DNA from: an uncultured Spirochaetales bacterium
Lineage (GTDB): Bacteria > Spirochaetota > Spirochaetia > Sphaerochaetales > Sphaerochaetaceae
NCBI GenBank assembly: GCA_944390865.1
Contig: CALXRC010000006.1
Coordinates: forward strand, 1 to 64,000
Length of the DNA: 64,000 nucleotides
Reading direction: 5' to 3'
In this document: in pieces, positions 41,016-49,569 of the stretch
How positions within the stretch are numbered: the stretch's first letter is position 1
Layout of the letters: each line of letters begins with the position of its first letter
The notes under the pieces: generated by a model
Seen by the model: the letters and a program-made list of their open reading frames with translations, nothing else
Told to the model about the DNA's origin: nothing
Databases searched by the model: none
Program-made: the position numbers and the translations under genes

Positions 41016-42296
41016 TCAGTTTCTCTTGATCTCAGCACCGATGAAGGCAAGCTTATCCAGAAGCTGCTCATACCCGCGTTCGATCTGCTCTATATTCTTT
41101 ATCACGCTCTGTCCGTCAGCGCAGAGAGCGGCCACGACAAGGGCCATGCCTGCTCTGACATCCGGGCTGATGACTTCCCTTCCCTTCAGCCGCGTCCTGC
41201 CTCTTACTACAGCCCGGTGAGGATCGCACAGAATGATGTCAGCGCCCATGCGTATCAGATAATCAATGAAGAACATCCGTGACTCGAACATTTTCTCATG
41301 AATCAGAATGCTTCCTTCCATCTGGGTTGCTGTCACGCACATTATCGACAGCAGGTCAGCAGGAAAGCCAGGCCATGGAGCATCATCAAGCTTCTCTGTG
41401 ACTCCGGTGTAGTTTCTGGCTATCACCCTGTCCTGATCCGCCGGCACAAAAATCTCATTCTCCCTCTTCTCGAAGCTTATTCCAAGCTTTGAGAAGCCCT
41501 TTTCAATCGGCTTCAGCTGGCTTATGTCAACGCCTGTAAGAGTGAGCTGGCTGCCTGTGCTTGCGGCAAGGCCAATGAAAGAGCCGCATTCCATGTAATC
41601 AAAACTGATAGTGTGGACGCAGGATGAAAGAGATGCCCTGCCGTGAACTGTCAGATAATTTGATCCTATTCCATCTATCCTGCAGCCCATTTTCATCAGC
41701 ATCCGGCAGAGGTTCTGGATATGAGGCTCACAGGCTGCATTGTATATTGTGGACACTCCGTCAGCCAGACTGGCTGCCATGATGCAGTTCTCTGTGGCAG
41801 TGACTGAAGCCTCATCAAGAAAGATGTCGCTGGCTTTTAGCCGCGGCGGCGGAGTGAGTTCAAGATCTCCGTTGTCAAGCACCGAACATCTTACGCCAAG
41901 TGCGGAAAGCCCCGTGAAATGACTGTCCAGACGCCTGAGTCCTATAACATCACCGCCTGGAGGCGGAATCACAACCTTAATGCCGCGTGCAAGCAGCGGA
42001 CCTGCAAGCAGGATAGAACCTCTGACAGAGTCCACAAGCGATGAGCTGAGTCCGTTAAAGCAGATATCGCTTTTGATGTGGAAGCGTCCGTTTCCAAAAC
42101 CTGTGACCTGGCTGCCGAGTTCCTGCAGCAGTTTTATCATCACGCTGACATCCTGGATCATTGGAACGTTCTCAAGTGTTATCTGCTCATCTGTCAGCAG
42201 GCTTGCCGCAAGACAGGGAAGAGCTGCATTCTTGTTTCCGCTTATTCTGACGCGTCCATTGAAACTTCTGCCGCCTGTGATAATATACTCGCTCAT
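41016..42296 (-). CDS. murA: UDP-N-acetylglucosamine 1-carboxyvinyltransferase
   Basis: This 426-residue enzyme transfers enolpyruvate from PEP to UDP-GlcNAc, the first committed step of peptidoglycan synthesis. ISGNKNAALPCLAASLLTDE near the N terminus carries the conserved Lys-Asn. DEASVTATENCIMAA and the late LLSIMCVTATQMEG block are typical. The active-site cysteine position (fosfomycin target) falls in the region IPPPGGDVIGLRRLDSH, which appears to lack the usual Cys and has Asp at that point, as in naturally fosfomycin-tolerant MurA. The ATG at 42296 has no SD sequence, and AT-rich -10-like bases lie directly upstream. Confidence 0.93.
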   Translation of the reverse strand: MSEYIITGGRSFNGRVRISGNKNAALPCLAASLLTDEQITLENVPMIQDVSVMIKLLQELGSQVTGFGNGRFHIKSDICFNGLSSSLVDSVRGSILLAGPLLARGIKVVIPPPGGDVIGLRRLDSHFTGLSALGVRCSVLDNGDLELTPPPRLKASDIFLDEASVTATENCIMAASLADGVSTIYNAACEPHIQNLCRMLMKMGCRIDGIGSNYLTVHGRASLSSCVHTISFDYMECGSFIGLAASTGSQLTLTGVDISQLKPIEKGFSKLGISFEKRENEIFVPADQDRVIARNYTGVTEKLDDAPWPGFPADLLSIMCVTATQMEGSILIHEKMFESRMFFIDYLIRMGADIILCDPHRAVVRGRTRLKGREVISPDVRAGMALVVAALCADGQSVIKNIEQIERGYEQLLDKLAFIGAEIKRN

Positions 42297-42375
42297 GAGA
42301 CATATATTATCATTAATTTTCTCATTTTTCCCTGAACATGGAGTAGAATGAAACAATAAAGGAGAAAAGCCGCAT

Positions 42376-43452
42376 ATGAGCAATTATGACGAGGCAAGAT
42401 CAGTTATAGAGCATTTCAAGATTGACGGAAAGCTGGAAGAGATTAAAGTGAATACACAGGGTCACATAAATTCGACCTTTGTATCCACATTCTCAAAGGA
42501 TGGAGCAAAGACAAAATACACTCATCAGAAGATCAACAAGAATGTGTTCAAAAAGCCAAAGGAAGTGATGGAGAACATTCTGGCTGTCACGAAGCACATT
42601 GAGGCAAAGGTATCAGATCTTCCTGACAAGGAAAGAAGAGTCCTTTCCGTTGTCTTCACAAAGGATCACAAGCCTTTTTACATTGATGAGAACGATGATT
42701 ACTGGAGAACATATGTCTTCATTGAAAATGTGAACACTTACGATAAGATTCCATCTGTCAGCGCAGCAAGGAATCTTGGAAGGGGCATCGGCACTTTCCA
42801 GAAGCAGCTTTCAGACTTTGACGGATCCAGACTCAATATCACCATTCCTCACTTTCATGACATGAACATGCGCTACCGCCAGCTTGAGGATGCCATCAGC
42901 AGAGATCCGGCAGGCAGGGTCAGCAAAGTGCAGGAAGAGCTGGATTTCCTGTTTGAAAACAGGGAAAGAGGCGCAAAGATCTGGAATGCCTTTGAAGACG
43001 GAACACTTCCAAACAGGGTCACTCACAACGACACGAAAATGAACAATGTCCTGTTCGATCCTGCAACAGACGAAGCTGTCTGCGTGATTGATCTTGATAC
43101 TATCATGCCAGGCACTATTCTTTTCGACACAGGCGACATGATCCGCACAGCCTGCAGCACGGCAGAAGAAGATGAAAAAGATCTTTCAAAGGTCAGTTTC
43201 AGCACTGAGATGTACAAATCGCTCATAGGCGGATACAGGGAAATAGCAGACAGCTTCCTCACATCTGAAGAGAAAGACTGGATAAAGGAATCAGGAAGGA
43301 CCATCACGCAGATAATGGCAGTAAGATTCCTGACTGACTACATTGCAGGGGATGTCTATTACAATATCGCCTACCCTGAGCACAATATTGTCAGGGCACA
43401 TACTCAGATCGCATTGATGAAGAGTATGGACGCGCAGTGGCAAAATTTCTGA
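42376..43452 (+). CDS. APH-fold sugar kinase, N-acetylhexosamine kinase-like
   Basis: This 358-residue cytoplasmic kinase of the aminoglycoside phosphotransferase fold has the catalytic loop RVTHNDTKMNNVLFD and the metal-binding VCVIDLDTIMPGTILFDTGD. Both closely follow the pattern of N-acetylhexosamine 1-kinase (NahK) from the lacto-N-biose pathway, so phosphorylation of GlcNAc or GalNAc at C1 is a reasonable prediction. It is followed 38 bases later by a PfkB-family kinase on the same strand. AAAGGAG lies about twelve bases before the ATG. Confidence 0.8.
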   Translation: MSNYDEARSVIEHFKIDGKLEEIKVNTQGHINSTFVSTFSKDGAKTKYTHQKINKNVFKKPKEVMENILAVTKHIEAKVSDLPDKERRVLSVVFTKDHKPFYIDENDDYWRTYVFIENVNTYDKIPSVSAARNLGRGIGTFQKQLSDFDGSRLNITIPHFHDMNMRYRQLEDAISRDPAGRVSKVQEELDFLFENRERGAKIWNAFEDGTLPNRVTHNDTKMNNVLFDPATDEAVCVIDLDTIMPGTILFDTGDMIRTACSTAEEDEKDLSKVSFSTEMYKSLIGGYREIADSFLTSEEKDWIKESGRTITQIMAVRFLTDYIAGDVYYNIAYPEHNIVRAHTQIALMKSMDAQWQNF

Positions 43453-43490
43453 TAATTGAATGACTGAGCCTGAAGGAGAGCTTTTGACAG

Positions 43491-44480
43491 ATGAGAATCT
43501 ACGGAATAGGAAACCCTCTTATAGACATCCTTGCATATATTGAAGATGAAGATCTGGAAAAGCTCTCTCTTTACAAAGGCACAATGCACCTCATTGACCG
43601 CGAAAGGCACACAAAGATCATCGATTATCTGAAAGACAAGAAACTTGTCTATTCACCAGGAGGAAGCTGCCCAAACACAATGGTGACGCTGCGCATGCTT
43701 GGTGTGGACACAACGCTTGCAGGCGGTGTGGGAAAAGATGAGCTGGCTGAGATCTACCGCTCAAAGCTCAGCCAGACAGGAGCAGCCGATGAGCTTGTGA
43801 GCTATGATGAGTCGACAGGAACCTCAATAATACTGCTGACTCCCGACAAAGAACGGACAATGAACACATATCTGGGAGCCAACCGCTGTTTCTGCTCTGA
43901 CGACGTCAGCATTGAAAGTCTCAGCAAGGCCTCAATCTTTTATTTCACAGGCTACATGTGGGACACAGAATCACAGAAAGGAGCCGTGAGCAAGGCCCTG
44001 GACTACTGCAAGGAACACGGAATCAGGGTAGCCTTTGACGTGGCAGATCCCTTCGCTGTGGGCCGTTACAGGTCAACTTTCCTTTCCCTTATTGAAAATT
44101 ACTGTGACATCGTGTTCGCAAACAGCGAGGAAGCACGCTTCCTTTTCGACAACTATGATGCCTATGAATGCTGCAAGAGCATGTCAAAGCTCTGTCACAT
44201 CGCAATTGTGAAAAATGGCAAGAAAGGGTCATTTGTTGCGCAAAACCGCAGCATAATACAGGTTCCGGTCATCGGATCGACAAATCCTGTTGACACCACA
44301 GGTGCAGGCGACACCTATGCTGCCGGTTTCCTCTACGGCATTGCAAAAGGTTTCAGCACTGATGTCTGCGCAGAAATTGCAAGCTATCTTGCCGGTGAGA
44401 TCATCTCTGTTCTCGGAGCACAGTTCAGCAGAGAGAAAGCTGATGAAGTACGCCTTTATCTAGAAGAACATTACCGTTGA
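43491..44480 (+). CDS. PfkB-family carbohydrate/nucleoside kinase
   Basis: In this 329-residue ribokinase-fold enzyme the first signature is GGSCPNTMVTLRMLG with GGVGKDE, and the second is DTTGAGDTYAAGFLYG, including the catalytic Asp. The N terminus GIGNPLIDILAYI and the overall motif order are closest to adenosine kinase-like members found in spirochaetes and Bacteroidetes. The substrate remains open between adenosine and a sugar. It probably forms a two-gene operon with the upstream NahK-like kinase. It overlaps the convergent small membrane-protein gene by 21 bases. Confidence 0.88.
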   Translation: MRIYGIGNPLIDILAYIEDEDLEKLSLYKGTMHLIDRERHTKIIDYLKDKKLVYSPGGSCPNTMVTLRMLGVDTTLAGGVGKDELAEIYRSKLSQTGAADELVSYDESTGTSIILLTPDKERTMNTYLGANRCFCSDDVSIESLSKASIFYFTGYMWDTESQKGAVSKALDYCKEHGIRVAFDVADPFAVGRYRSTFLSLIENYCDIVFANSEEARFLFDNYDAYECCKSMSKLCHIAIVKNGKKGSFVAQNRSIIQVPVIGSTNPVDTTGAGDTYAAGFLYGIAKGFSTDVCAEIASYLAGEIISVLGAQFSREKADEVRLYLEEHYR

Positions 44481-44765
44481 TGCAAACATCATTATAAAGC
44501 CGAAAAGGATCAGAGACAGCAGCACTGATGAAATGCAGATGCCGATTATTCCCATGACAAAGCCTGCATTAGCCTGTGAGTTTTCCTTTCTTGTCCTGCC
44601 TGCCATCACAACAGCGATGATTCCGAGCACCAGACCTACAATGCGTGAAAATGTCAGCGAGAAGATAATTGAAAGAAGTCCAAGCACCATTGGCGCTGTT
44701 CCAGTATCCTTGTAATTGCTGTTTTTCTCAGGTCCTTCTGTATACCCTTCATAATACTCTGACAT
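44460..44765 (-). CDS. small DUF4190-like membrane protein
   Basis: This 101-residue protein has a hydrophilic N terminus (MSEYYEGYTEG) and two or three helices: APMVLGLLSIIFSLTFSRIVG, LVLGIIAVVMAGRTRK and FVMGIIGICISSVLLSLI. The helix-plus-small-loop pattern with GLLSI and LGIIA resembles DUF4190 proteins, for which no function is known. The ATG at 44765 is fixed by AAGGAG eight bases upstream. The longer frame above it is not credible. Its end overlaps the kinase gene. Confidence 0.75.
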   Translation of the reverse strand: MSEYYEGYTEGPEKNSNYKDTGTAPMVLGLLSIIFSLTFSRIVGLVLGIIAVVMAGRTRKENSQANAGFVMGIIGICISSVLLSLILFGFIMMFASTVMFF

Positions 44766-44810
44766 AAAGACATCTCCTTGCTCTAATATAAAATATAATA
44801 TGATATGAGA

Positions 44811-44851
44811 AAAAGAAAAGACTCCGCCAGACAAGTCATCTGCGGAGTCTT
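44811..44851 (-). terminator. intrinsic terminator of rbr
   Basis: AAGACTCCGC (44818-44827) pairs with GCGGAGTCTT (44842-44851). On the minus strand it is followed by TTCTTTTTCTC. It ends the perR-rbr transcript. Confidence 0.85.
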
Positions 44852-44874
44852 CTGCAATCAGCAGGAACAGCAAA

Positions 44875-45417
44875 TTAGTAGTTCTTTGCCTGAAGCTCGA
44901 AGTAAGCCTGCGGATGTGAACATACAGGGCAGACCTCTGGAGCCTTCTTTCCAACATGAATGTGGCCGCAGTTTGAGCACTTCCAGATCATCTCTCCGTC
45001 GCGTGAGAAGACAAGACCGTTCTCAACGTTGTTCAGAAGAGCAAGATATCTCTGCTCATGCTCAGCTTCAATCTTGGCAACGCCTCTGAAGAGAGCTGCG
45101 ATCTTCTTGAATCCTTCCTCATCTGCTTCCTTGGCGAAGGTAGCATACATGTCTGTCCACTCGTAGTTCTCGCCTTCTGCAGCAGCCTTGAGGTTTTCTG
45201 CTGTTGTACCGATCTCTCCATTCTCCTGAAGAAGCTTGAACCAAAGCTTTGCATGCTCCTTTTCGTTGTCAGCTGTCTCTTCAAAGATCTTTGCAATCTG
45301 TACATAACCTTCCTTTCTTGCCTTTGAAGCAAAGTAGGTGTACTTGTTTCTTGCCTGGCTTTCACCTGCAAATGCTGTCTGCAGGTTCTTTTCTGTCTTA
45401 CTTCCTTTGAGTTCCAT
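44875..45417 (-). CDS. rbr: rubrerythrin
   Basis: This 180-residue peroxide reductase of anaerobes has a ferritin-like di-iron domain with Glu ligands in [29 protein letters not shown], and [15 protein letters not shown]-terminal rubredoxin domain follows ([21 protein letters not shown]). It reduces hydrogen peroxide to water using electrons from rubredoxin or NADH systems. The ATG at 45417 has AGGAG seven bases upstream. It lies 32 bases downstream of the PerR-like gene and is most likely repressed by it until peroxide is present. Confidence 0.96.
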   Translation of the reverse strand: MELKGSKTEKNLQTAFAGESQARNKYTYFASKARKEGYVQIAKIFEETADNEKEHAKLWFKLLQENGEIGTTAENLKAAAEGENYEWTDMYATFAKEADEEGFKKIAALFRGVAKIEAEHEQRYLALLNNVENGLVFSRDGEMIWKCSNCGHIHVGKKAPEVCPVCSHPQAYFELQAKNY

Positions 45418-45449
45418 TTTTCTACTCCTATTCTTTCTGGCTATGCCAG

Positions 45450-45827
45450 TTAATTGCAACAATTAGCACAGAGACCCGAGAAGACCAGATCGATGTCTTC
45501 GATCATGAAGTCCTCACTGAATTGTACATCAGGTTTGCCTTCTCTGCCATAGACATCTATGATTCTGCCGCATTTGCGGCAGACAGCATGGTAATGCTGC
45601 AACAGATTGAAATCATATCTGTCAGGATCAGTTCCCGGCATGGCTATCTTCCTGATCTGTCCTGTGGCAGACAGAAGTGCGAGATTCCTGTATACAGTTC
45701 CCTTGCTGATATGAGGATCAACACAGATTACAGCATTGTAAACATCCTCTGCTGTGGGATGATTATGCATGCTGTTTACTGTCTTAAGAATAATATCTCT
45801 CTGGACTGTGTTTCTTGTCGGTCCCAT
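45450..45827 (-). CDS. perR: Fur-family peroxide regulator, PerR-like
   Basis: This 125-residue metal-dependent repressor has a winged helix in residues 1-70 ([19 protein letters not shown] is the recognition region). A dimerisation domain follows with [15 protein letters not shown] and a terminal CANC, giving two CxxC pairs for structural zinc. The Asp in CGRIIDV occupies the position that is Asp in PerR and Glu in Fur, which favours peroxide sensing. Its location upstream of rubrerythrin strongly supports this. A palindrome overlapping its own promoter suggests autoregulation. A short AAGG site precedes the ATG. Confidence 0.9.
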   Translation of the reverse strand: MGPTRNTVQRDIILKTVNSMHNHPTAEDVYNAVICVDPHISKGTVYRNLALLSATGQIRKIAMPGTDPDRYDFNLLQHYHAVCRKCGRIIDVYGREGKPDVQFSEDFMIEDIDLVFSGLCANCCN

Positions 45828-45847
45828 ATTTTTCCTTATTAGTAATA

Positions 45848-45888
45848 ATTCTTAATTAGAATATATCCTGATATCATTTTGTTGTCAA
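45848..45888 (-). promoter_or_regulatory. perR-rbr promoter with overlapping operator
   Basis: On the minus strand TTGACA (45883-45888), 17 bases, TATATT (45860-45865). The 15-base imperfect palindrome ATTCTTAATTAGAAT (45848-45862) covers the end of the -10 and the transcription start. It has a 7-1-7 layout with ATTCT/AGAAT arms like Fur/PerR boxes and is the likely autoregulatory site. Confidence 0.7.
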
Positions 45889-45912
45889 CAGAGAACTTCA
45901 TCATCTGTCTCA

Positions 45913-45950
45913 AGCAAAAAAAACTGCTGCAGAGAATATCGTGCAGCAGC
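45913..45950 (-). terminator. terminator of the jag operon
   Basis: CTGCTGCA (45923-45930) pairs with TGCAGCAG (45941-45948). Eight Ts follow on the minus strand. It lies about 20 bases after the jag stop. Confidence 0.85.
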
Positions 45951-45970
45951 TTTGATGAAAACAGGGAACC

Positions 45971-46654
45971 TTACTTTACAGGACTGATTCTGACCTGCTT
46001 GTAAAGACCTTCTCCCTCACTCTTTGTCTCAACTCCTTCAAAGTCATTGAGAGCTGTATGAATCAGTCTTCTTTCAAACGGATTCATAGGAGGAAGGAGT
46101 CTGCTCTTATGTGTCTTGCGCACAATCTGGGCAGTCTTGAATGCAGTGCGGACAATCTGCTCCTCATGTCTCATCCTGTAATTCTCGCTGTCGACAATGA
46201 TCTTGTAATCCTTATCAATATTGCCGGCATAGACATTCGCAAGCAGCTGAATTGCATTGAGGTTCTGTCCCTTTCTTCCAATGATTATTGATGAGCTGTC
46301 GCTTCTCACATCAAGACCAAGCTTGTAATCACGTCTGAAGTTGATGACAACCTCAGCTTTATAACCCATTTTTTCGACAAGAGTCTCAACAAAGGCGACA
46401 ATTTTCCTCTCATCTTCACTCTGGGGCTCAAGGACCTGTCCGGGAATGCTCAGCTCTTCACTGTCTGTTTCCTCAGGCATTGCTTCCTCATCATCAGGGA
46501 CATGAACCCTGATGACCACGCTGCCTTTTCTGAAGAGAGACTTCTTCTGGCTTGAAATGACTTCCACATCAAAGTCCTCTCTTTCAAGAGACAGTTCCTT
46601 CACCGCCTTATCAATGGCTTCCTGTTCTGTCTTTCCTTCAAATTCCTTATACAT
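45971..46654 (-). CDS. jag: RNA-binding protein Jag/KhpB
   Basis: This 227-residue protein has three parts: a Jag-N domain (EFEGKTEQEAIDKAVKELSL, with SLFRKGSVVIRVHV), an acidic linker, a KH domain (SSIIIGRKGQNLNAIQLLANVY, a GxxG loop variant) and a C-terminal R3H domain (MNPFERRLIHTAL). It binds RNA and, in firmicutes, partners KhpA in envelope and division control. It sits 14 bases after yidC in the conserved rpmH-rnpA-yidC-jag order. GGAG lies about eight bases before the ATG. Confidence 0.95.
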   Translation of the reverse strand: MYKEFEGKTEQEAIDKAVKELSLEREDFDVEVISSQKKSLFRKGSVVIRVHVPDDEEAMPEETDSEELSIPGQVLEPQSEDERKIVAFVETLVEKMGYKAEVVINFRRDYKLGLDVRSDSSSIIIGRKGQNLNAIQLLANVYAGNIDKDYKIIVDSENYRMRHEEQIVRTAFKTAQIVRKTHKSRLLPPMNPFERRLIHTALNDFEGVETKSEGEGLYKQVRISPVK

Positions 46655-46668
46655 CTCTGCTCTCCCTC

Positions 46669-48435
46669 TTATTTTCTCTTTCTCGGCTTGTACTTGTTGA
46701 CCTTGGCCTCTTCCCTTGCCTGGATCTCCTCAGCATACTTATGCGTCTTTTTCTTGTTCACATACACCTGCTGGAGAATTGAGATAAAGTTCATCACAGT
46801 CCAGTAAAGAAGAAGTCCTGAAGGAGCATTGTACAGGATGAAGAAGAAGATGATAGGCATTCCATATGTCATGAACTTCATCATGCCCTGCTGAGCAGAC
46901 TGGGTGTTCGTAGTCTGAGTGATCTTCATTGAGAAGATCATTGAAGCAGTATAGATGATAGGCAGGAGGTGAATGCCGTTTCCGAGGAAAGGAATGCTGA
47001 ACGGAAGTGTAGCCACATTGTCAGGCACAGAAAGATCAGGAATCCAACCTGGAATGAACATAGCACCTCTGAGTTCATAGTGAGTGCTCAGAAGACCATA
47101 CAGAGCTATGAAGATCGGGAACTGGATCAGCATCGGCAGACAGGATCCCATAGGACTGATGCCTTCTTCCTTATAGAGCTTTGCCATTGCGGCATTGAGC
47201 GCTGTCGGATCATCAGCATACTTCTCCTGAAGCTCCTTAACCTTTGGACCAAGGGCAGACATCTTTGCCGTTGAGTCCATGCCTTTCTTGCTGATCGGCT
47301 GGATAATGAGCTTGACGAGAATAGTAAGCAGAATTATAGCAACGCCGTAGTTAGGAATGAGCCTGTAGAAGAAGTTGAGAACCCACTTAAGGATTGTCTG
47401 CAGCCATCCGAGCCAGCTTGAGGAATCAAGAACCTCATCAAGCTGAAGGCCTGTGAAGCCGAATGTGTTGTCTCCTTCAACATCATAAATGCTGAGAGAA
47501 GAAGAAAGCTTCGGTCCTGTGTAATAACTGTAGACATCGCTGACACTCTGGCCGGAAATGCCGCTTCGTGTGAAATAGAAGCTGTTAGTCTGGCTTATCA
47601 GGCTGTCTGCCGTGTTCTGATGATATACAGTAGTATATGGAACGTTCTGCTGCGGAACACCGATTACGGCAAAATACTTGCCTGCGACAGCTGCCCATCC
47701 AATTGCATCCTCAACAACAGCCTCTCCGTCTGTGAATGAGCTCACATTCCTCCTGTCGTTGTCATCATACTCCTTGTAGAAGGCTCTTCGGTATTCGCCA
47801 TAGTTATTGGAAAGCTCCTCAAAGTACGGGCCTATCTGAGGATCATAGCCAAGAGTGTAATGATCAAGAGGAACAGGAGAACCGTCAAGTGATGTCAGCT
47901 CAACATTCACGCGGAACAGATACTCTTCTGTCTTCGGCAGAGCAAAGCGCTTTGTGATCCTGAATTGTGAACCGTTGAGCTCATAGTCCTGCTGGAAACT
48001 CACAGTTGTCACTGTATCAGAAGTATCGTCAATGCTGTATTCATAGACATCAGTCAGCGGAGAAGAAAGACTTTCATCCGTATAAAGAAGGAAAGCATTT
48101 CTGTCTGATGAGTCCTTTACGATAAGCTCAACAGGCTCTCCTGTTGCGCTTTCAAGATGATTTTTGAGCTTAATGCTGGAAACAGAAGCTCCTTCCGGCT
48201 CAAAAGTCATGATAAATGCATCAGTTTCAACAGTAAAACTGTCAGAATTCTGAGCCTGACTGAGTGCTGACGGCATGACAGACGACTGTACTGCTGCGTC
48301 ATCAATAGTCTGAACTGTTTCCTGATTTGTCGTGCTTGTATAATCTGCCGGTGGGAAGAAAACCATGTTTATCGTCATTCCCACTGTTATCACGATTACA
48401 GAAAGCACAATCGCAATAATAGTATTCCTGTCCAT
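46669..48435 (-). CDS. yidC: membrane protein insertase YidC (long, diderm type)
   Basis: This 588-residue protein starts with an N-terminal anchor (MDRNTIIAIVLSVIVITVGMT), followed by a large periplasmic beta-domain of some 300 residues and then the conserved insertase core. The core contains FYRLIPNYGVAIILLTILVK, a cytoplasmic coiled-coil loop (ALGPKVKELQEKYADD) and MLIQFPIFIALYGLL. It inserts membrane proteins alone or with SecYEG. The long form with a periplasmic domain is typical of bacteria with an outer membrane and is one reason to call the host a diderm. AAAGGAG stands four bases before the ATG at 48435. Confidence 0.97.
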   Translation of the reverse strand: MDRNTIIAIVLSVIVITVGMTINMVFFPPADYTSTTNQETVQTIDDAAVQSSVMPSALSQAQNSDSFTVETDAFIMTFEPEGASVSSIKLKNHLESATGEPVELIVKDSSDRNAFLLYTDESLSSPLTDVYEYSIDDTSDTVTTVSFQQDYELNGSQFRITKRFALPKTEEYLFRVNVELTSLDGSPVPLDHYTLGYDPQIGPYFEELSNNYGEYRRAFYKEYDDNDRRNVSSFTDGEAVVEDAIGWAAVAGKYFAVIGVPQQNVPYTTVYHQNTADSLISQTNSFYFTRSGISGQSVSDVYSYYTGPKLSSSLSIYDVEGDNTFGFTGLQLDEVLDSSSWLGWLQTILKWVLNFFYRLIPNYGVAIILLTILVKLIIQPISKKGMDSTAKMSALGPKVKELQEKYADDPTALNAAMAKLYKEEGISPMGSCLPMLIQFPIFIALYGLLSTHYELRGAMFIPGWIPDLSVPDNVATLPFSIPFLGNGIHLLPIIYTASMIFSMKITQTTNTQSAQQGMMKFMTYGMPIIFFFILYNAPSGLLLYWTVMNFISILQQVYVNKKKTHKYAEEIQAREEAKVNKYKPRKRK

Positions 48436-48510
48436 ATTTCTCCTTTGTTGCCTCAAAGCGAAAGACGGAAAGTAGGAATGTGATAACTCTGCTTAAAGAG
48501 GAAAAGGGAA

Positions 48511-48873
48511 CTATTTCCCCTCTACCCTGTCCAACAGCTCGTTGAAGTCGGACTCAAGCAAGGAATAGGGGGAAACCTTTCCGGGATACACTACCAAGGC
48601 AATATCGTGACCAGTTGTCTTTCTTTCATCACCCGGCACAACCCTTCTGTCTGACAGCCTGAATATTTCCTTCATCTGCCTTCTGATCCTGTTTCTCTGC
48701 ACTGAGTTGCCATACTTTTTGGCAGGTATGACAATGAAACGGTCAAAACCAAGGGTATTGGCTGTAATTATCAACCGCATTCCCCTGCAGGTAAACTTCT
48801 TTCCCTGCCTGAAAATGCGGTCAATGTCCTGCCGGCTGCGGATAATTACTTCTTTAGAAAGGCTTCTTCTCAT
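48511..48873 (-). CDS. rnpA: ribonuclease P protein component
   Basis: This 120-residue basic protein helps the catalytic RNA of RNase P remove 5' leaders of tRNA precursors. The RNR motif is clear ([18 protein letters not shown]), and KKYGNS precedes it. Residues 75-90 form an acidic insertion ([13 protein letters not shown]). The start overlaps rpmH by 20 bases, with no SD sequence of its own, so translation is probably coupled to rpmH. The order rpmH-rnpA-yidC-jag is conserved in most bacteria. Confidence 0.95.
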   Translation of the reverse strand: MRRSLSKEVIIRSRQDIDRIFRQGKKFTCRGMRLIITANTLGFDRFIVIPAKKYGNSVQRNRIRRQMKEIFRLSDRRVVPGDERKTTGHDIALVVYPGKVSPYSLLESDFNELLDRVEGK

Positions 48874-49021
48874 CAGAAACTGTCAGGCTGTGTCTGCCCT
48901 TTGCTCTGCGGCGTGCAAGAACAAGACGTCCGCCCTTAGTTGCCATGCGGGCTCTGAAACCAAACTTTCTAGTTCTCTTTGTCTTGCTTGGCTGATAAGT
49001 TCTTTTACCCTTGTAACTCAT
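48854..49021 (-). CDS. rpmH: 50S ribosomal protein L34
   Basis: This 55-residue very basic protein begins [19 protein letters not shown], continues [19 protein letters not shown] and ends [10 protein letters not shown]. The central GFRARM..KGGR..L..RR pattern is the L34 signature. It is slightly longer than the usual 44-50 residues because of the C-terminal tail, which overlaps the start of rnpA by 20 bases. GGAG lies seven bases before the ATG. Confidence 0.97.
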   Translation of the reverse strand: MSYKGKRTYQPSKTKRTRKFGFRARMATKGGRLVLARRRAKGRHSLTVSDEKKPF

Positions 49022-49079
49022 TTTCTATCTCCAACAAACATTGAATTTTTTTATTTAAGACAAAAGTGTCCGGTCTGCA

Positions 49080-49108
49080 ACTCTATAAAATAAAAAGAAA
49101 ACAGTCAA
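49080..49108 (-). promoter_or_regulatory. rpmH promoter
   Basis: On the minus strand TTGACT (49103-49108), 17 bases, TAGAGT (49080-49085). It leaves a leader of about 50 bases, with an SD sequence, before rpmH. The T-rich spacer is typical of strong ribosomal promoters. Confidence 0.6.
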
Positions 49109-49272
49109 TTCTTTTTGCCGCATATTCATAAATAAAGCATTAGAAAATCTGCAGACCTGCCATTATTTTCAGCAGAATGCCGCCTTTTAAGCTGTCTGAC
49201 TGGCAGCAGCTGAGATTCAAAAAGCTGTCTCATTTGACAGGATAAGAATATCAGTTTTACCTTTCTTGCTGA

Positions 49273-49569
49273 CTAAATCAGCACCCTGACCTTTCTTATC
49301 CTGTAAGAAGGAAAAATGGCATTCAGGCGTGAGAGAACCTCAGCCTGGTGTATTCGGAAATAATTTGAAAAAGCAGGATGAGTGCACCTGACGACAAGGC
49401 TTGTCTCATCAATAGATTCAAGCGTCACATTGTCTTTCATCTCAGGACCTATAATCTCATCCCATCTTGCAGCAACCGGATTGTCAGGACCGAGCTCAGA
49501 GATGAAACTTTCAAGATATTCGCTCAGGCTCGTTTCCTGCCAGCTTTTCTTTCTTTTCGGCTTTTCCAT
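49273..49569 (-). CDS. dciA: DUF721/DciA-like protein
   Basis: This 98-residue protein of the DUF721 family is known in many bacteria as DciA, the ancestral loader of the replicative helicase DnaB. The body is VAARWDEIIGPEMKDNVTLES, then LVVRCTHPAFSNYFRIHQAEVLSRLN, the typical KH-like domain. It overlaps the end of recF by 59 bases in another frame, an unusually long overlap. Its position in the dnaA-dnaN-recF cluster agrees with a replication role. No DnaC-type loader is seen nearby. Confidence 0.88.
   Translation of the reverse strand: MEKPKRKKSWQETSLSEYLESFISELGPDNPVAARWDEIIGPEMKDNVTLESIDETSLVVRCTHPAFSNYFRIHQAEVLSRLNAIFPSYRIRKVRVLI

Noticed and set aside
41016-42296. murA as another member of the leaderless class
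   Set aside because: It has no SD sequence and has AT-rich bases upstream, but no hexamer at the fixed distance is convincing and no -35 is visible. It is left out of the main set.
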